Origin: Mangrovimicrobium sp033283325
GTDB taxonomy: Bacteria; Pseudomonadota; Gammaproteobacteria; Pseudomonadales; Halieaceae
DNA length: 64,000 bases
Assembly (NCBI GenBank): GCA_033283325.1
Contig: JAWMQO010000004.1
Location: 447,657 to 511,656, forward strand
Direction of reading: 5' to 3'
Shown here: positions 17,064 through 25,822 of the stretch, piece by piece
Layout: every line of letters begins with the position of its first letter
How positions within the stretch are numbered: the first letter of the stretch is position 1
Position numbers and translations under genes: made by a program
Notes under the pieces: model-generated
Told to the model about the DNA's origin: nothing
Databases searched by the model: none
Seen by the model: the letters and a program-made list of their open reading frames with translations, nothing else

Positions 17064-17468
17064 TTAATCGCCGACGGCGGGCAGGAGTCGCGGCTCGGCT
17101 TTGACTTCGCCAGAGCTACCCCAGGCGGTCATCGCCTCGATGACCCATTGGGGCTTTTTGGGGTGGGGACGCAGCACGTCGAATTCAGCATAGATCTGGC
17201 CACCGCCATGAATGAGCAGGTAACCCAGCAGGGCGCCGGATGGGGTCCGCCACTCTGCGAACAGCGAGACGCTGCCATCGAAGTTGTCCTTGCGTAATTC
17301 CTCGTTGACCAGCGGCTCCGCCAGGCAGGCCACCAGGTCATCGAAGCCGTAGCGCGACATCTGCTCCTGCAGCGCCTTGCGCAGCTGCGCAATGGTAGGC
17401 CGTTCCAGCGCCATGCGCTGATGCAGTTCGTCGGCTTCACGCATTTGGTTCGTGGCCATGTTGTTCAT
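17064..17468 (-). CDS. Conserved small protein of the nifENX operon, unknown function
   Basis: 134 aa, soluble, no signal peptide. N-terminal helical part with a Gln-rich heptad stretch (ADELHQRMALERPTIAQLRKALQEQMSRYGFDDLVACL), then a beta-rich part (DGSVSLFAEWRTPSGALLGYLLIHGGGQIYAEFDVLRPHPKKPQWVIEAMTAWG). I do not recognise a named family. It is flanked by fesI and DUF364 with ten-base and two-base gaps, so it is certainly part of the nif transcript. Confidence 0.65.
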   Translation of the reverse strand: MNNMATNQMREADELHQRMALERPTIAQLRKALQEQMSRYGFDDLVACLAEPLVNEELRKDNFDGSVSLFAEWRTPSGALLGYLLIHGGGQIYAEFDVLRPHPKKPQWVIEAMTAWGSSGEVKAEPRLLPAVGD

Positions 17469-17477
17469 CGTCGTTTC

Positions 17478-17801
17478 CTACCACGCTGATTCCGGTGCCA
17501 GCATGTCAGCAACCGGATTACCCGACTGGAGATGCTGTTCCACAATATGGTCCACATCGGCGGGCGCGATCCCGCTGTAGAGGTGGGCACCCGGGAACAC
17601 CAACAGGTTGGCGCCAACGGTACAGGGCCCAAGGCATGCGGTGGGCACGATGGACACCTGGTTGGTCAGCTGGCGTTTCATGATGCTTTGCGAAAGCACC
17701 GGCAACAGTCCTGCCGCACCCTTCTCGCCGCAACTGCCTCGGGGATGGCCTGCGGGACGCTGCTGGGCGCAGACGAAAACGTGATATTCGGGCTTGCTCA
17801 T
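17478..17801 (-). CDS. fesI: Thioredoxin-like [2Fe-2S] ferredoxin (Shethna FeS protein I type)
   Basis: 107 aa. The four cluster ligands C11, C24, C56 and C60 are in the C-x12-C / C-x3-C arrangement of thioredoxin-fold ferredoxins. The sequence opens like A. vinelandii FeSI (KPEYHVFVCAQQRPAGHPRGSCG) and keeps TACLGPCTVGANLLVFPGAHLY. It is an electron carrier whose exact partner in nitrogen fixation is not settled. Located between fdxB and orf134 in the nifE operon. Confidence 0.9.
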   Translation of the reverse strand: MSKPEYHVFVCAQQRPAGHPRGSCGEKGAAGLLPVLSQSIMKRQLTNQVSIVPTACLGPCTVGANLLVFPGAHLYSGIAPADVDHIVEQHLQSGNPVADMLAPESAW

Positions 17802-17802
17802 T

Positions 17803-18105
17803 TCACGCTCCCGCCAGTGCTTCGTGGGTATGGCACTGCTTGGGACAGACCCGGGAGCAGGACATGCAACCGATGCAGTCGAGTGCGTCCTTGATGGTCA
17901 TGACCATCATCTCGTCGTCGTCATCGTAGAAATCGTCATCGTCATCGACCATTTCCGTGCGCTCAGTCAACTCGAATACGTCGCGCGGGCACACCTTGTA
18001 GCAGCGGCCACAACCGATACAGCGCCCGGCGTCGAGTTCGACGACAAACTCTGGAGTCCATTCAGCGCCACCGCGGGTGCGCCCGACAATTACTGCTTCA
18101 GTCAT
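17803..18105 (-). CDS. fdxB: Nif-specific 2[4Fe-4S] ferredoxin III
   Basis: 100 aa. Two cluster motifs: CIGCGRCYKVCP (near residue 29) and CIGCMSCSRVCP (near residue 77). The family N-terminus VGRTRGGAEWTPEFV is present. Between the motifs lies an aspartate-rich insertion (VDDDDDFYDDDDE) encoded by GAT/GAC repeats, matching the poly-Asp tail of RnfH. Candidate low-potential electron donor in the nifE operon. Confidence 0.92.
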   Translation of the reverse strand: MTEAVIVGRTRGGAEWTPEFVVELDAGRCIGCGRCYKVCPRDVFELTERTEMVDDDDDFYDDDDEMMVMTIKDALDCIGCMSCSRVCPKQCHTHEALAGA

Positions 18106-18174
18106 CGTTCGATACCTCTCATCGTCTCCTTAGGCTGGCCCAGGGAAACTGACGCGTGGCCGGAGGCGCTCGCC

Positions 18175-18381
18175 TCAGGCGCTCACCGCCCGGTAGCGGG
18201 CGTTGGTTTCCGCCCACTCCTCGCAGGCCGCGACAGTTTGCTGTGCCAAAGTGGTGAGCTCGGCGTAGTCGCTGAGCAGTCTGTCCTCGACCAGGTCGTG
18301 GACCTGCGAGGCGTAATCCATGGCAATCCGCTTCTTGGTGCTGACTTCCTTCTTCAGCGCCTTGAGTTCCTCTTCGTTCAT
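18175..18381 (-). CDS. CCE_0567-type Rop-like metalloprotein (DUF683)
   Basis: 68 aa, two antiparallel helices (MNEEELKALKKEVSTKKRIAMDYASQVHDLVEDRL / YAELTTLAQQTVAACEEWAETNARYR). This size and heptad pattern match the DUF683 family, which accompanies nifX-DUF269 in most diazotrophs. Structures of the family are helical hairpin dimers. Role in nitrogen fixation unknown. RBS GGAG in front. Confidence 0.85.
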   Translation of the reverse strand: MNEEELKALKKEVSTKKRIAMDYASQVHDLVEDRLLSDYAELTTLAQQTVAACEEWAETNARYRAVSA

Positions 18382-18399
18382 CTGCTGCTTCTCCTACCG

Positions 18400-18867
18400 T
18401 TACAGTTCCGCGACCTCGCGATGGGCATTGACCAGCTCCACCGCCTGGGCGATCTGTTTCTCCAGGTCTGCGACCAGCTTTTCCAGCGAGTCGAAGCCGA
18501 AGCGGTGAACATCACGCAGGGTGCGATTCACCACCACCAGGCGGCCGACGGTAATCATCGCCTTGCCGAAACCCTCGTGGGACAGGTTGACCAGGGGTAC
18601 CGCCATCAGCTCCACCTCACGCTCGATACCGGCGGCGATGGCGTTGTAGTAGGCCTTCAGGCGCGAGATGGTGGTCTCGTCGGGGTCGCCCACCACCGGG
18701 ATCTCCCGGCGGCGTTCCTTGGTCAGGATCATCGGGTCGAGCACCTTGTAGTCCGGCCAGGTGTCGTAGGTGCCGTAACTGTCCAGGGCCCGCAACTGGG
18801 TGACTATCTGGCGCACGGAGTTGTGGTCCATCAGGTCATCGGTTTCCTTCAATACTGCTTCGCTCAT
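18400..18867 (-). CDS. NifX-associated protein (DUF269)
   Basis: 155 aa from the ATG at 18867, preceded by GAGGTG; a GTG two codons upstream is also in frame. Family blocks: LRALDSYGTYDTWPDYKVLDPMILTKERRREIPVVGDPD and SHEGFGKAMITVGRLVVVNRTLRDVHRFGFDSLEKL. Universal companion of nifX; biochemical function not established. In the nifE-N-X operon. Confidence 0.9.
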   Translation of the reverse strand: MSEAVLKETDDLMDHNSVRQIVTQLRALDSYGTYDTWPDYKVLDPMILTKERRREIPVVGDPDETTISRLKAYYNAIAAGIEREVELMAVPLVNLSHEGFGKAMITVGRLVVVNRTLRDVHRFGFDSLEKLVADLEKQIAQAVELVNAHREVAEL

Positions 18868-18920
18868 ATTCACCTCGACTGTCGAATGTCGCTAATACGT
18901 GTTCGCTTCGAGCCGGCCGT

Positions 18921-19397
18921 TCACTCCAGCCAACCCTCGGATTCCATGGCATCAAAGCGGTCTCCGCCTGCGGCCTGGTTGCGCTTCAGGGCCTTGGCCA
19001 GCCAACTGGATGGACCCTCCTTCAGTTCTTCCTGCAGGGCGCTTATCAGCTGCGTGATCTGCGCGCCTTCACTGACCTTCACCGGCTGCACCCCGATCGC
19101 CAGCAACTGTCGCACCGCGGAGGCGCCGCAGGCGCGGCAGTACACCGCGATGCAGTCCTGCAGCATCTCCAGCTTCACGGCGAGCTTGTCCTCGTTGCCG
19201 TCCTGGGAAAGGTCACCGAATTCGGTGATATTGACCAGCCGCGACTCTTCCAGGCCAACGGCGTAAATGGCAAAGGACCTGGCCGAACCGAAGTGCTGGT
19301 TGACGCTATTGCGGTCGGAGGTGGCGAATGCCACTCTCAACAGTGCCGCATCGTCGCCGTCGTCCAGAACTCGCAGTTGCCGGGTCACTTCGCTCAT
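18921..19397 (-). CDS. nifX: NifX, FeMo-co precursor carrier
   Basis: 158 aa from the ATG at 19397 (a TTG at 19400 is in frame). The NifB/NifX-type domain is clear: VAFATSDRNSVNQHFGSARSFAIYAV ... CIAVYCRACGASAVRQLLAIGVQPVKV. NifX binds NifB-co and the VK cluster and passes them to NifEN. The tail EGPSSWLAKAL is typical. Four bases after the nifN stop. Confidence 0.94.
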   Translation of the reverse strand: MSEVTRQLRVLDDGDDAALLRVAFATSDRNSVNQHFGSARSFAIYAVGLEESRLVNITEFGDLSQDGNEDKLAVKLEMLQDCIAVYCRACGASAVRQLLAIGVQPVKVSEGAQITQLISALQEELKEGPSSWLAKALKRNQAAGGDRFDAMESEGWLE

Positions 19398-19400
19398 CAA

Positions 19401-20792
19401 TCAATGCCTCAATTCGCTCGACGGCAGAACCAGGGCACCCTCTCCAATTTTCTGTGCGTAGATCGAGTAGTAGGGCGCAGTCTCCTGGTGGTGGCTCATC
19501 ACCAGGTTGGCGAGGTCGAACAGCGCCTGGGAAGATCCGCGGTAACCGAACCAGCAGCGCTGGAAGCCACCCACCAGGTCATACTGGGGGAAGCCCACGC
19601 GCAGGATAGGCACACCCAGTCGCGCCGCGCTTTCCACACCGTGGCTGTTGGCCAGTAACAACTGCGCGCCCTTGTCCCGGGCCAGGTGCTCCAGGTCCTC
19701 CAGGTCGCCGACCTGCACTTCTGCAAGCCCACACGCTGCCAGTGACGGCCCTTTCGCGGGCACCACGGCAGCGACGGTTTCCGCCCCCATGCCTGCCAAC
19801 AGGCGGTCGAAGCCGACCAGGAGGTCGGGATCACCGGCGATGGCGACCCGCGAGTGGCCGATCATGAAATGGGTATCGAGCATGGCGTCCTGCAGTTGCC
19901 GGCGCTGCTTCTGCCAGCGCTGCGCTACTGGCTCGCCGCTGATCTGCGAGAGTGTGCTGAACCAGTCGTCGACCTCGTCGAGGCCCAGCAGGTGCCCGAA
20001 GAGATGGCAGGGTACGCCGCTGCGCTTCTCCAGCAGGTTCGCCGCCGGATGCATGCTCTCGCCTATCGCCAGAGTCGCTATGCTCTCTCCCGCCGTGGCG
20101 ATGTCGTCAACGGATACGCCGCCGGTGGTGAGGGCATTGTGCTCGTTGTCCTCGAGGTGGCCATCGAGAGAACCCGACAGGTCCGGTATCAACAAGGGGC
20201 GCAGGCCAAAGCTCTCGATGCTTTCGCTGACGAACTCGATATCCCCGGGCGTGAGGTTAGCGCCGCAGAGCACGTTGACCTGGCGTTTCCGCAGGCCGAC
20301 CTTTTCGCGATCTTCCGGCACCAGGGTTTCGATGATGCCGCGCACCGCAAGGGCGAAGCCACTTTCAAAACTGCCGCTGAAATCCGGTGTGTTTACCGCG
20401 ACAACGGCAACATTGTCGAACTCGGGGTTCTGCTCGCGGAACTCGTACACGGAGCGGCGAATATCCGCACCCTGGGTCTCCGCCAGGCCCGTGGTCACCA
20501 GGCCGATGATGGCCGGCTGGTTTTTCTCACTGATCACCTTGAGCGCCTCGACGATGTTGCCGTCGGCACCCATCACCGAACTGACCTGGTCCATCGCGGT
20601 GGTCTGCAGGGGCACGGGCTCGCGGAAGTGGCGCACGAAAAACACCTTGGCGAAGGCGGTGCAGCCCTGGGAGCCGTGCATCAGCGGCATGGCGCGGTTG
20701 ATGCCGAGGAAGGCGAGCGCCGCGCCGACGGTCTGGCTGGTCTTCAGCGGGCTGACCGAGAGGGCTTTCTTGCGTTTGATGATTTCCGTCAT
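19401..20792 (-). CDS. nifN: FeMo-co assembly scaffold subunit NifN
   Basis: 463 aa, NifK-like. Pairs with NifE to form the scaffold on which NifB-co is converted to FeMo-co. Motifs: LKTSQTVGAALAFLGINRAMPLMHGSQGCTAFAKVFFVRHFREP with the conserved Cys, and PLIRVGFPQYDLVGG-like ILRVGFPQYDLVGGFQRCWFGYRG at the C-terminus. Starts four bases after nifE. Confidence 0.96.
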   Translation of the reverse strand: MTEIIKRKKALSVSPLKTSQTVGAALAFLGINRAMPLMHGSQGCTAFAKVFFVRHFREPVPLQTTAMDQVSSVMGADGNIVEALKVISEKNQPAIIGLVTTGLAETQGADIRRSVYEFREQNPEFDNVAVVAVNTPDFSGSFESGFALAVRGIIETLVPEDREKVGLRKRQVNVLCGANLTPGDIEFVSESIESFGLRPLLIPDLSGSLDGHLEDNEHNALTTGGVSVDDIATAGESIATLAIGESMHPAANLLEKRSGVPCHLFGHLLGLDEVDDWFSTLSQISGEPVAQRWQKQRRQLQDAMLDTHFMIGHSRVAIAGDPDLLVGFDRLLAGMGAETVAAVVPAKGPSLAACGLAEVQVGDLEDLEHLARDKGAQLLLANSHGVESAARLGVPILRVGFPQYDLVGGFQRCWFGYRGSSQALFDLANLVMSHHQETAPYYSIYAQKIGEGALVLPSSELRH

Positions 20793-20796
20793 CGCC

Positions 20797-22203
20797 TCAA
20801 CCCCGCTCGGTCAGTGCGCCATCGGCGGCGCTGGCCCAGGGTGCGGGGCGGCGCACCGCCTCCCACACCGGGCTCTCCAGCGTCAGCGACAGCTGCCGTA
20901 CCAGTTCCAGCATGCCGTCGTAACCGGCGTAGCCGAACTCGCGTTCCTGGTTGATGTCGAGAAAGGGGATTCTGGCCTTCAGCGCGGTGTACATGTTGCG
21001 CCCACCTGCGATCAGGATGTCGGCCTTGTAGTCCCGTACAGTCTCCAGCAGCACCTTGGGGTTGCCCTCATCGAGCATCTTGACGTCATCCCCCATCAGT
21101 TCGCGGATGCGCGCCTTGTCTTCCTCGGTGGATTTCTTGGTGCCGGTGGCGACCACTTTCATCCCGAGATCCTGTAGTGCGGAAATCACCGACCAGGACT
21201 TCACGCCCCCGGTGTAGAGCAGCACGCGCTTGCCTTCGAGTCGCGCGCGCCATGGCTCCAGGGCCTCGCGGATTCGTTTCTCCTCGCGCTCGATCAGGGC
21301 TTCGGTACGCGCGCTGAGATCGTCGTCGCCAATCAGCCGGGCGAAGTCGCGCAGGGCCTGGGAAGTGTCGGTAATCCCGTAGAAACTGCCCTCGAACCAG
21401 GGAATGTTGTAGCGTTCCTGCATCTTGCGCGCCACATTCAGCATGGCCTTGGAACAGACCATCATGTTGACCTCGGCGCGGTGCATGGTCTGCACCTCGC
21501 GGAAGCGGGCATCGCCGGAGAGGGTGCACAGTACACGGATGCCCAGTTCATCGAGCAGCGGCAGCACGTACCAGAATTCCCCGGCGATGTTGTACTCACC
21601 CACCAGGTTGACATCGTGCACCTTGATACCTGAGCGTTCGCTGCCCTCCGGCAGGGGATCGGGCTCGCGGCTGCCGATCACGTGCTTGACCATGGCGTCG
21701 CCGGCGATACGGTTGCCGAGGTTCTTGGTCCCGTAGAAGCCCGCGGCATCCACCGGCACGATCGGTACGCCCCAGCGCTCTTCCGCCGCCCGACAAACCG
21801 CATCGACATCGTCGCCGACAAGGGCGGGTACGCAGGTGTTGTAGACGAACACAGCGGGTGGCGAGTAGTCCTCGATGGCCTGCTTGATCGAGTGGAAGAG
21901 GCGTTTCTCGCCGCGCCCCATCACCACGTCCTGCTCGGTGAGGTCGGTGGTCATGCCGATGCGATAGAGATCGGGGCCGCTGGACCGGGTGCCGCGGTTG
22001 TCCCAGGAGCTGCCGGCGCAGGCGATGGGACCGTGGACGATGTGGGCGACATCCGCAATTGGCAGCAGTGCGATCTGCGCGCCATCGAAAGCGCAGCCCC
22101 CGGCAGACGCGCCGGGCTTGGGCTTGGCACAACCGGATTTTTCCTTCTTGTTGTGCTCGCAGGCCGGCTCGTCCAGCAGTTCAGCGATGTCCTTGGCTTT
22201 CAT
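20797..22203 (-). CDS. nifE: FeMo-co assembly scaffold subunit NifE
   Basis: 468 aa, NifD-like. Motifs: CAFDGAQIALLPIADVAHIVHGPIACAGSSWDNRGTRSSG, VFVYNTCVPALVGDDVDAVCRAA and GRNMYTALKARIPFLDINQERE. The start MKAKDIAELLDEPACEHNKKE at 22203 follows GGGAG and is typical. First gene of a nine-gene operon reaching to DUF364. Promoter at 22260-22275 with two NifA boxes. No nifY lies before it; that gene is in the nifH operon. Confidence 0.96.
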   Translation of the reverse strand: MKAKDIAELLDEPACEHNKKEKSGCAKPKPGASAGGCAFDGAQIALLPIADVAHIVHGPIACAGSSWDNRGTRSSGPDLYRIGMTTDLTEQDVVMGRGEKRLFHSIKQAIEDYSPPAVFVYNTCVPALVGDDVDAVCRAAEERWGVPIVPVDAAGFYGTKNLGNRIAGDAMVKHVIGSREPDPLPEGSERSGIKVHDVNLVGEYNIAGEFWYVLPLLDELGIRVLCTLSGDARFREVQTMHRAEVNMMVCSKAMLNVARKMQERYNIPWFEGSFYGITDTSQALRDFARLIGDDDLSARTEALIEREEKRIREALEPWRARLEGKRVLLYTGGVKSWSVISALQDLGMKVVATGTKKSTEEDKARIRELMGDDVKMLDEGNPKVLLETVRDYKADILIAGGRNMYTALKARIPFLDINQEREFGYAGYDGMLELVRQLSLTLESPVWEAVRRPAPWASAADGALTERG

Positions 22204-22259
22204 AGACTCCCACCCATTGTCTGTCGACTGGCGCATATGGCACCTGTTGGTGGGTCATC

Positions 22260-22275
22260 TGCAATACCCGGGCCA
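22260..22275 (-). promoter_or_regulatory. Sigma-54 promoter of nifE
   Basis: Minus-strand TGGCCCGGGTATTGCA, GG-N10-GC with TTGCA at -12; 57 bp before the nifE ATG. Confidence 0.8.
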
Positions 22276-22321
22276 CAGGAATACTCCTTTGTTTTACAAG
22301 GATTTTTCCCTGAGTGGGAGC

Positions 22322-22337
22322 TGTCATTGTTGCTACA
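22322..22337. promoter_or_regulatory. NifA box, nifE-proximal
   Basis: TGT-CATTGTTGCT-ACA, exact consensus, about 80 bp upstream of the nifE start site. Confidence 0.7.
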
Positions 22338-22401
22338 GGGCCAAGCCATTGCAGCAAATGCGACAATGCCGCGACACGACAAAACCGGCGCCTCGAGTCC
22401 T

Positions 22402-22417
22402 TGTAGCATTTGCGACA
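22402..22417. promoter_or_regulatory. NifA box shared by nifE and modBC
   Basis: TGT-AGCATTTGCG-ACA, about 160 bp upstream of the nifE start and 119 bp upstream of the modB start. Confidence 0.78.
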
Positions 22418-22502
22418 AAAGCACCGGATGGGCCCGCGGCTTGGACCGGCCCCAGAGACTGATACTCCAGTAAATCAATGACTTGGCGCAGAGCCAGGCC
22501 TT

Positions 22503-22518
22503 CGGCCCGAAATTTGCT
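22503..22518 (+). promoter_or_regulatory. Sigma-54 promoter of modBC
   Basis: CGGCCCGAAATTTGCT, GG-N10-GC with TTTGCT at -12. It lies 177 bp before the modB ATG and 86 bp after a consensus NifA box. Confidence 0.65.
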
Positions 22519-22694
22519 CCACATGCCCGGAGACAGGATGAAACCGATTCCTGGTCACGGACTGCGCCGCCAGGCCTGTGCTATTGCTCACTGGCGCCAG
22601 TGGACTCTCTCCGGGCTGGAAACCCTCGGGCCTGAATCGCTCGCACCTTCATCCACAACGCTCCGGCCAGCCAACCGGGAGGGCTGAACACCGC

Positions 22695-23384
22695 ATGCAT
22701 TTTTCACCCGCCGACCTCAACGCCATCTGGCTGACGCTCAAGCTCGCGAGCTGTGTCACCGTTTTACTCCTGCTGCTTGGGACACCCATCGCCTGGTGGC
22801 TGGCCAGCACCCGCAGCCGCTGGAAAAGCCCGATCAGTGCCATCGTCGCCCTGCCCATCGTCCTGCCTCCCAGCGTGCTGGGCTTCTACCTGCTTGTTTT
22901 CATGGGGCGGAATGGCCCGCTGGGGCAGTTTACCGAGTCCCTTGGCCTCGGCCCCCTGCCCTTCACCTTCGAGGGCCTGGTCCTGGCTTCCGTCGTGTAC
23001 TCCCTGCCCTTCGTGGTGCAGCCCATCCAGAATGCCATGGAAGCCTTCGGCCAGCGCCCGCTGGAGGCCGCCGCAACACTGCGCGCCGGGCCAGTGGACC
23101 GGTTCTTTTCAGTGGTCCTGCCGCAGGCGCGGCCGGGACTGCTCAGTGCCGCCGTGCTGGGCTTTGCACATACCGTAGGCGAATTCGGTGTGGTACTGAT
23201 GATCGGCGGCAATATCCCCGGGGAAACCCAGGTGGTTTCGGTGCAGATCTACGATCACGTCGAGGCCCTGGACTACGCCAGCGCCCACGGCCTGTCGCTA
23301 CTGATGGTGGGCTTTTCCTTCCTCGTGCTGTTCGCTCTCTATGCCCTGAACCCGGGCGCCGTGTCGGGAAGTAGCGCGAAATGA
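22695..23384 (+). CDS. modB: Molybdate ABC transporter permease ModB
   Basis: 229 aa with about five membrane segments. The ABC-permease EAA loop is EAAATLRAGPVDRFFSVVLPQARPGLLSAAVLGFAHTVGEFGVVLMIGGNIPGET, whose GEFG...GGNIPGxT end is specific for ModB. Imports molybdate needed for FeMo-co. Overlaps modC by four bases. No modA (periplasmic binding protein) is in the window, so it must be elsewhere or shared. NifA-type control is suggested by the element at 22503. Confidence 0.93.
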   Translation: MHFSPADLNAIWLTLKLASCVTVLLLLLGTPIAWWLASTRSRWKSPISAIVALPIVLPPSVLGFYLLVFMGRNGPLGQFTESLGLGPLPFTFEGLVLASVVYSLPFVVQPIQNAMEAFGQRPLEAAATLRAGPVDRFFSVVLPQARPGLLSAAVLGFAHTVGEFGVVLMIGGNIPGETQVVSVQIYDHVEALDYASAHGLSLLMVGFSFLVLFALYALNPGAVSGSSAK

Positions 23385-24487
23385 ACGAAGGAAGAATGCC
23401 GGGGATTTCAGCCCGCCTGCGCCTTGATTACGCCCAGTTCCAGCTCGATGTGGATCTGCAAATGCCCGGACGCGGCGTCACCGCCCTCTTCGGCCACTCC
23501 GGTTCCGGCAAGACCTCGCTGCTGCGTTGTATCGCTGGCCTGGAACGTGGCGGACGCGGCGAACTCCACTTCAAGGGAGAGCCCTGGCAGACAGCCAGAA
23601 GCTTTGTGCCGCCGCACAGGCGCCCTATCGGCTACGTATTCCAGGAAGCCAGCCTGTTCAGCCATCTCAGCGCTCGGGGCAACCTGGAGTATGCGCGCAA
23701 ACGTGCGCCGAAAAATCCCGGGCAGGCCATAGCCCTCGACCAGGCGATTGAACTGCTCGGCATCGGGCCGCTGCTCGAACGCCGGCCCGCGCAGCTCTCC
23801 GGCGGTGAGCGCCAGCGTGTCGCCATCGCCAGGGCGCTGCTGATACAACCCAGGCTGCTGCTGATGGACGAGCCGCTGGCCGCCCTGGACCTGCCGCGCA
23901 AGCTGGAGATACTGCCCTACCTGGAGCGGCTGAAACGGGAGCTGGACTTACCCATCATCTACGTCAGCCACTCCGCGGATGAAGTGGCTCGCCTGGCAGA
24001 CCACCTCGTCGCCATGGAGAACGGGCGCGCCGTCGCCAGCGGCACCCTGGCGGAAACCTTCTCGCGCCTCGATTTCCCCCTGCACATGGGAGAGGAGGCG
24101 GGGGTGGTACTGGAAGGCCTGGTGGCGGAACGCGACCGCGAGTGGAAACTCGCACGGGTGATTTTCGATGGCGGGGAAGTGTGGCTGCGCGATGGTGGCC
24201 ACGCGGTCCACAGCGAGGTACGGGTACGCTTCCTCGCCCGCGACATCAGCCTGGCAAAGGAACGCCAGCAGGATTCCAGTATCGCCAATGCACTGCCGGC
24301 CACCGTGGTACAAATCAGCACCGACGAACACGCCGGCCTTGCCCTGGTCCGGCTCCAGGTGAAGGACGCGGTGAGCGGCGACAGCAGCTTCCTGGTATCC
24401 AGGGTAACCCGCCGCTCCGCGCATTTGCTGGGTCTCGAAACGGGAATGCCGATCTGGGCTCAGATCAAGTCGGTGGCGGTGATCTAG
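23381..24487 (+). CDS. modC: Molybdate ABC transporter ATPase ModC
   Basis: 368 aa. ABC domain with Walker A GHSGSGKTSLLRC, signature LSGGERQRVAIARAL and Walker B LLLMDEPLAALD. A C-terminal Mop/TOBE domain follows (SIANALPATVVQISTDEHAGLALVRLQVKD...LGLETGMPIWAQIKSVAVI) that binds oxyanion and can regulate transport. Translationally coupled to modB. Its last 23 bases overlap the tail of the convergent acyltransferase gene. Confidence 0.95.
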   Translation: MNEGRMPGISARLRLDYAQFQLDVDLQMPGRGVTALFGHSGSGKTSLLRCIAGLERGGRGELHFKGEPWQTARSFVPPHRRPIGYVFQEASLFSHLSARGNLEYARKRAPKNPGQAIALDQAIELLGIGPLLERRPAQLSGGERQRVAIARALLIQPRLLLMDEPLAALDLPRKLEILPYLERLKRELDLPIIYVSHSADEVARLADHLVAMENGRAVASGTLAETFSRLDFPLHMGEEAGVVLEGLVAERDREWKLARVIFDGGEVWLRDGGHAVHSEVRVRFLARDISLAKERQQDSSIANALPATVVQISTDEHAGLALVRLQVKDAVSGDSSFLVSRVTRRSAHLLGLETGMPIWAQIKSVAVI

Positions 24488-25568
24488 TTTCGGCCCCGGC
24501 CCCACGCTGGCGGAGGATCAGGCGCGCAAACACATCCCGGCCCATGATGCGCGAGGGCTTCTCGATGTATTGGTAAGTGAGGTGCGAGACAAACATCAGG
24601 GCCCCTATAAAGACCAGGAACAGGGCCATCGCCGGCAGGCCATGATCACCGAGCAGATACAGGGTGAGAATCAATACGATGATCTGGTTGAGGTAAATTG
24701 AATAGGATATCTCGCCGAGATACCTGAGGGGCTTCAGCCAGCGCGAGAGATGGCCTTCCTCGAAAGCAAACACCAGCACCACAAACACAAACAGAAAGGG
24801 CGCGGCAAAGTCGACATTGCTGTGCATGCCCTTTCTACCGAGCATCACGTAGAGCACGCAGACAAGCCCCAGTACTTCCAGCAGGTTGAGGTGCTCTTTC
24901 AGGTCCTCGCGGTCCCTGCATGCCAGGTAAATTCTATAGGCCAGGATGCCCAGGCAAAATGAGGAGACCCCTCTTATCAGCCCGGAATTGATGAAGCCGT
25001 AATAATTACTGTAGGTCGTGTCCAGGTGGCCGGTGTTGATATAGATGACAAGCAGGCCCATCACGGAAATTGCCAGTAACACTGTGCTTCGCGTTGCCCT
25101 GCCCACGAAAAATATGAACAGGATGTTGACCCAGAACTCCACCGATATGGACCAGCTCGGGAAATTGAATGTCAGCCCGTTCGGATTGACCCCCACGTTA
25201 TGAGTCAGCGTCAGGTTCTGGATGAAAGTGAACAGCGTGCCATCGCTATAAGCGGGAAGGGATCTGGTGGTGAGGTAATAGGTCGCGACAAACGCCAGCA
25301 GCGTAACCAGGTGGAGCGGATAAAGCCTGGCGATACGATGGCTCACAAACTCAGCCGGGCTGACTAAAGCATCCCGGTACAAATAACTGTGGGACAGGAC
25401 GAAGCCACTCAGAACCAGGAAGAAGTCGACGGCCAGGTAGCCGCCCCAGCCATCGACAAAATGAAACACCGCTACCGCCAAGGCGGCCAGCCCCCGAAGG
25501 GCATCGAGAGCCTGGAACTTGATTTGCGACTGACCCTGCAAAGCGTATTTTTCCCCGGCATGCAGCAT
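24465..25568 (-). CDS. Acyltransferase family 3 membrane protein (OafA/YrhL-like)
   Basis: 367 aa with about ten membrane segments. N-terminal signature FQALDALRGLAALAVAVFHF and DFFLVLSGFVLSHSY contain the family Arg and His. Later blocks are FNFPSWSISVEFWVNILF and LGEISYSIYLNQ. Such enzymes O-acylate surface polysaccharides or lipids. Its codon use looks visibly more A/T-rich than the flanking nif genes, and no nif-type promoter lies before it. It is probably a later insertion between modC and the LRR gene (inference). Confidence 0.85.
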   Translation of the reverse strand: MLHAGEKYALQGQSQIKFQALDALRGLAALAVAVFHFVDGWGGYLAVDFFLVLSGFVLSHSYLYRDALVSPAEFVSHRIARLYPLHLVTLLAFVATYYLTTRSLPAYSDGTLFTFIQNLTLTHNVGVNPNGLTFNFPSWSISVEFWVNILFIFFVGRATRSTVLLAISVMGLLVIYINTGHLDTTYSNYYGFINSGLIRGVSSFCLGILAYRIYLACRDREDLKEHLNLLEVLGLVCVLYVMLGRKGMHSNVDFAAPFLFVFVVLVFAFEEGHLSRWLKPLRYLGEISYSIYLNQIIVLILTLYLLGDHGLPAMALFLVFIGALMFVSHLTYQYIEKPSRIMGRDVFARLILRQRGAGAETRSPPPT

Positions 25569-25822
25569 ACGCCTGAGTTTGCACGGAGAAAATTGAGAGC
25601 GGTATTACGCCTTCTCCGCGCCACAGGCTTTATGGTTTTAAGGCCAGTCATGGTGACACTTTCCCGTGCCCGAATAAACCATGCGCAGTGGCGCAAGGGT
25701 AAAAATCCGCCCTTCTTGAGCCTGGTCAACCTACCCGCCCAATGCAATTGCGTGGGAGCAATCCGCTTGCGGCGGCTGTAAGTCGCCCTCCCGGGAGAGG
25801 TTTACCGCCGCACGCCCTGCTC
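25569..25822. other. Intergenic stretch between the acyltransferase and LRR genes
   Basis: No gene seen. Near the LRR stop there is a nested inverted repeat: outer arms TGCGGCGG (about 25769) and CCGCCGCA (about 25805), with an inner palindrome CTCCCGGGAG. It could end LRR transcription, though no T-run follows. Confidence 0.35.

Noticed and set aside
22539..22556. GG-N9-GC near CTGGTCACGGACTGC as a modB promoter
   Set aside because: Spacing is nine, not ten; the element at 22503-22518 fits better.
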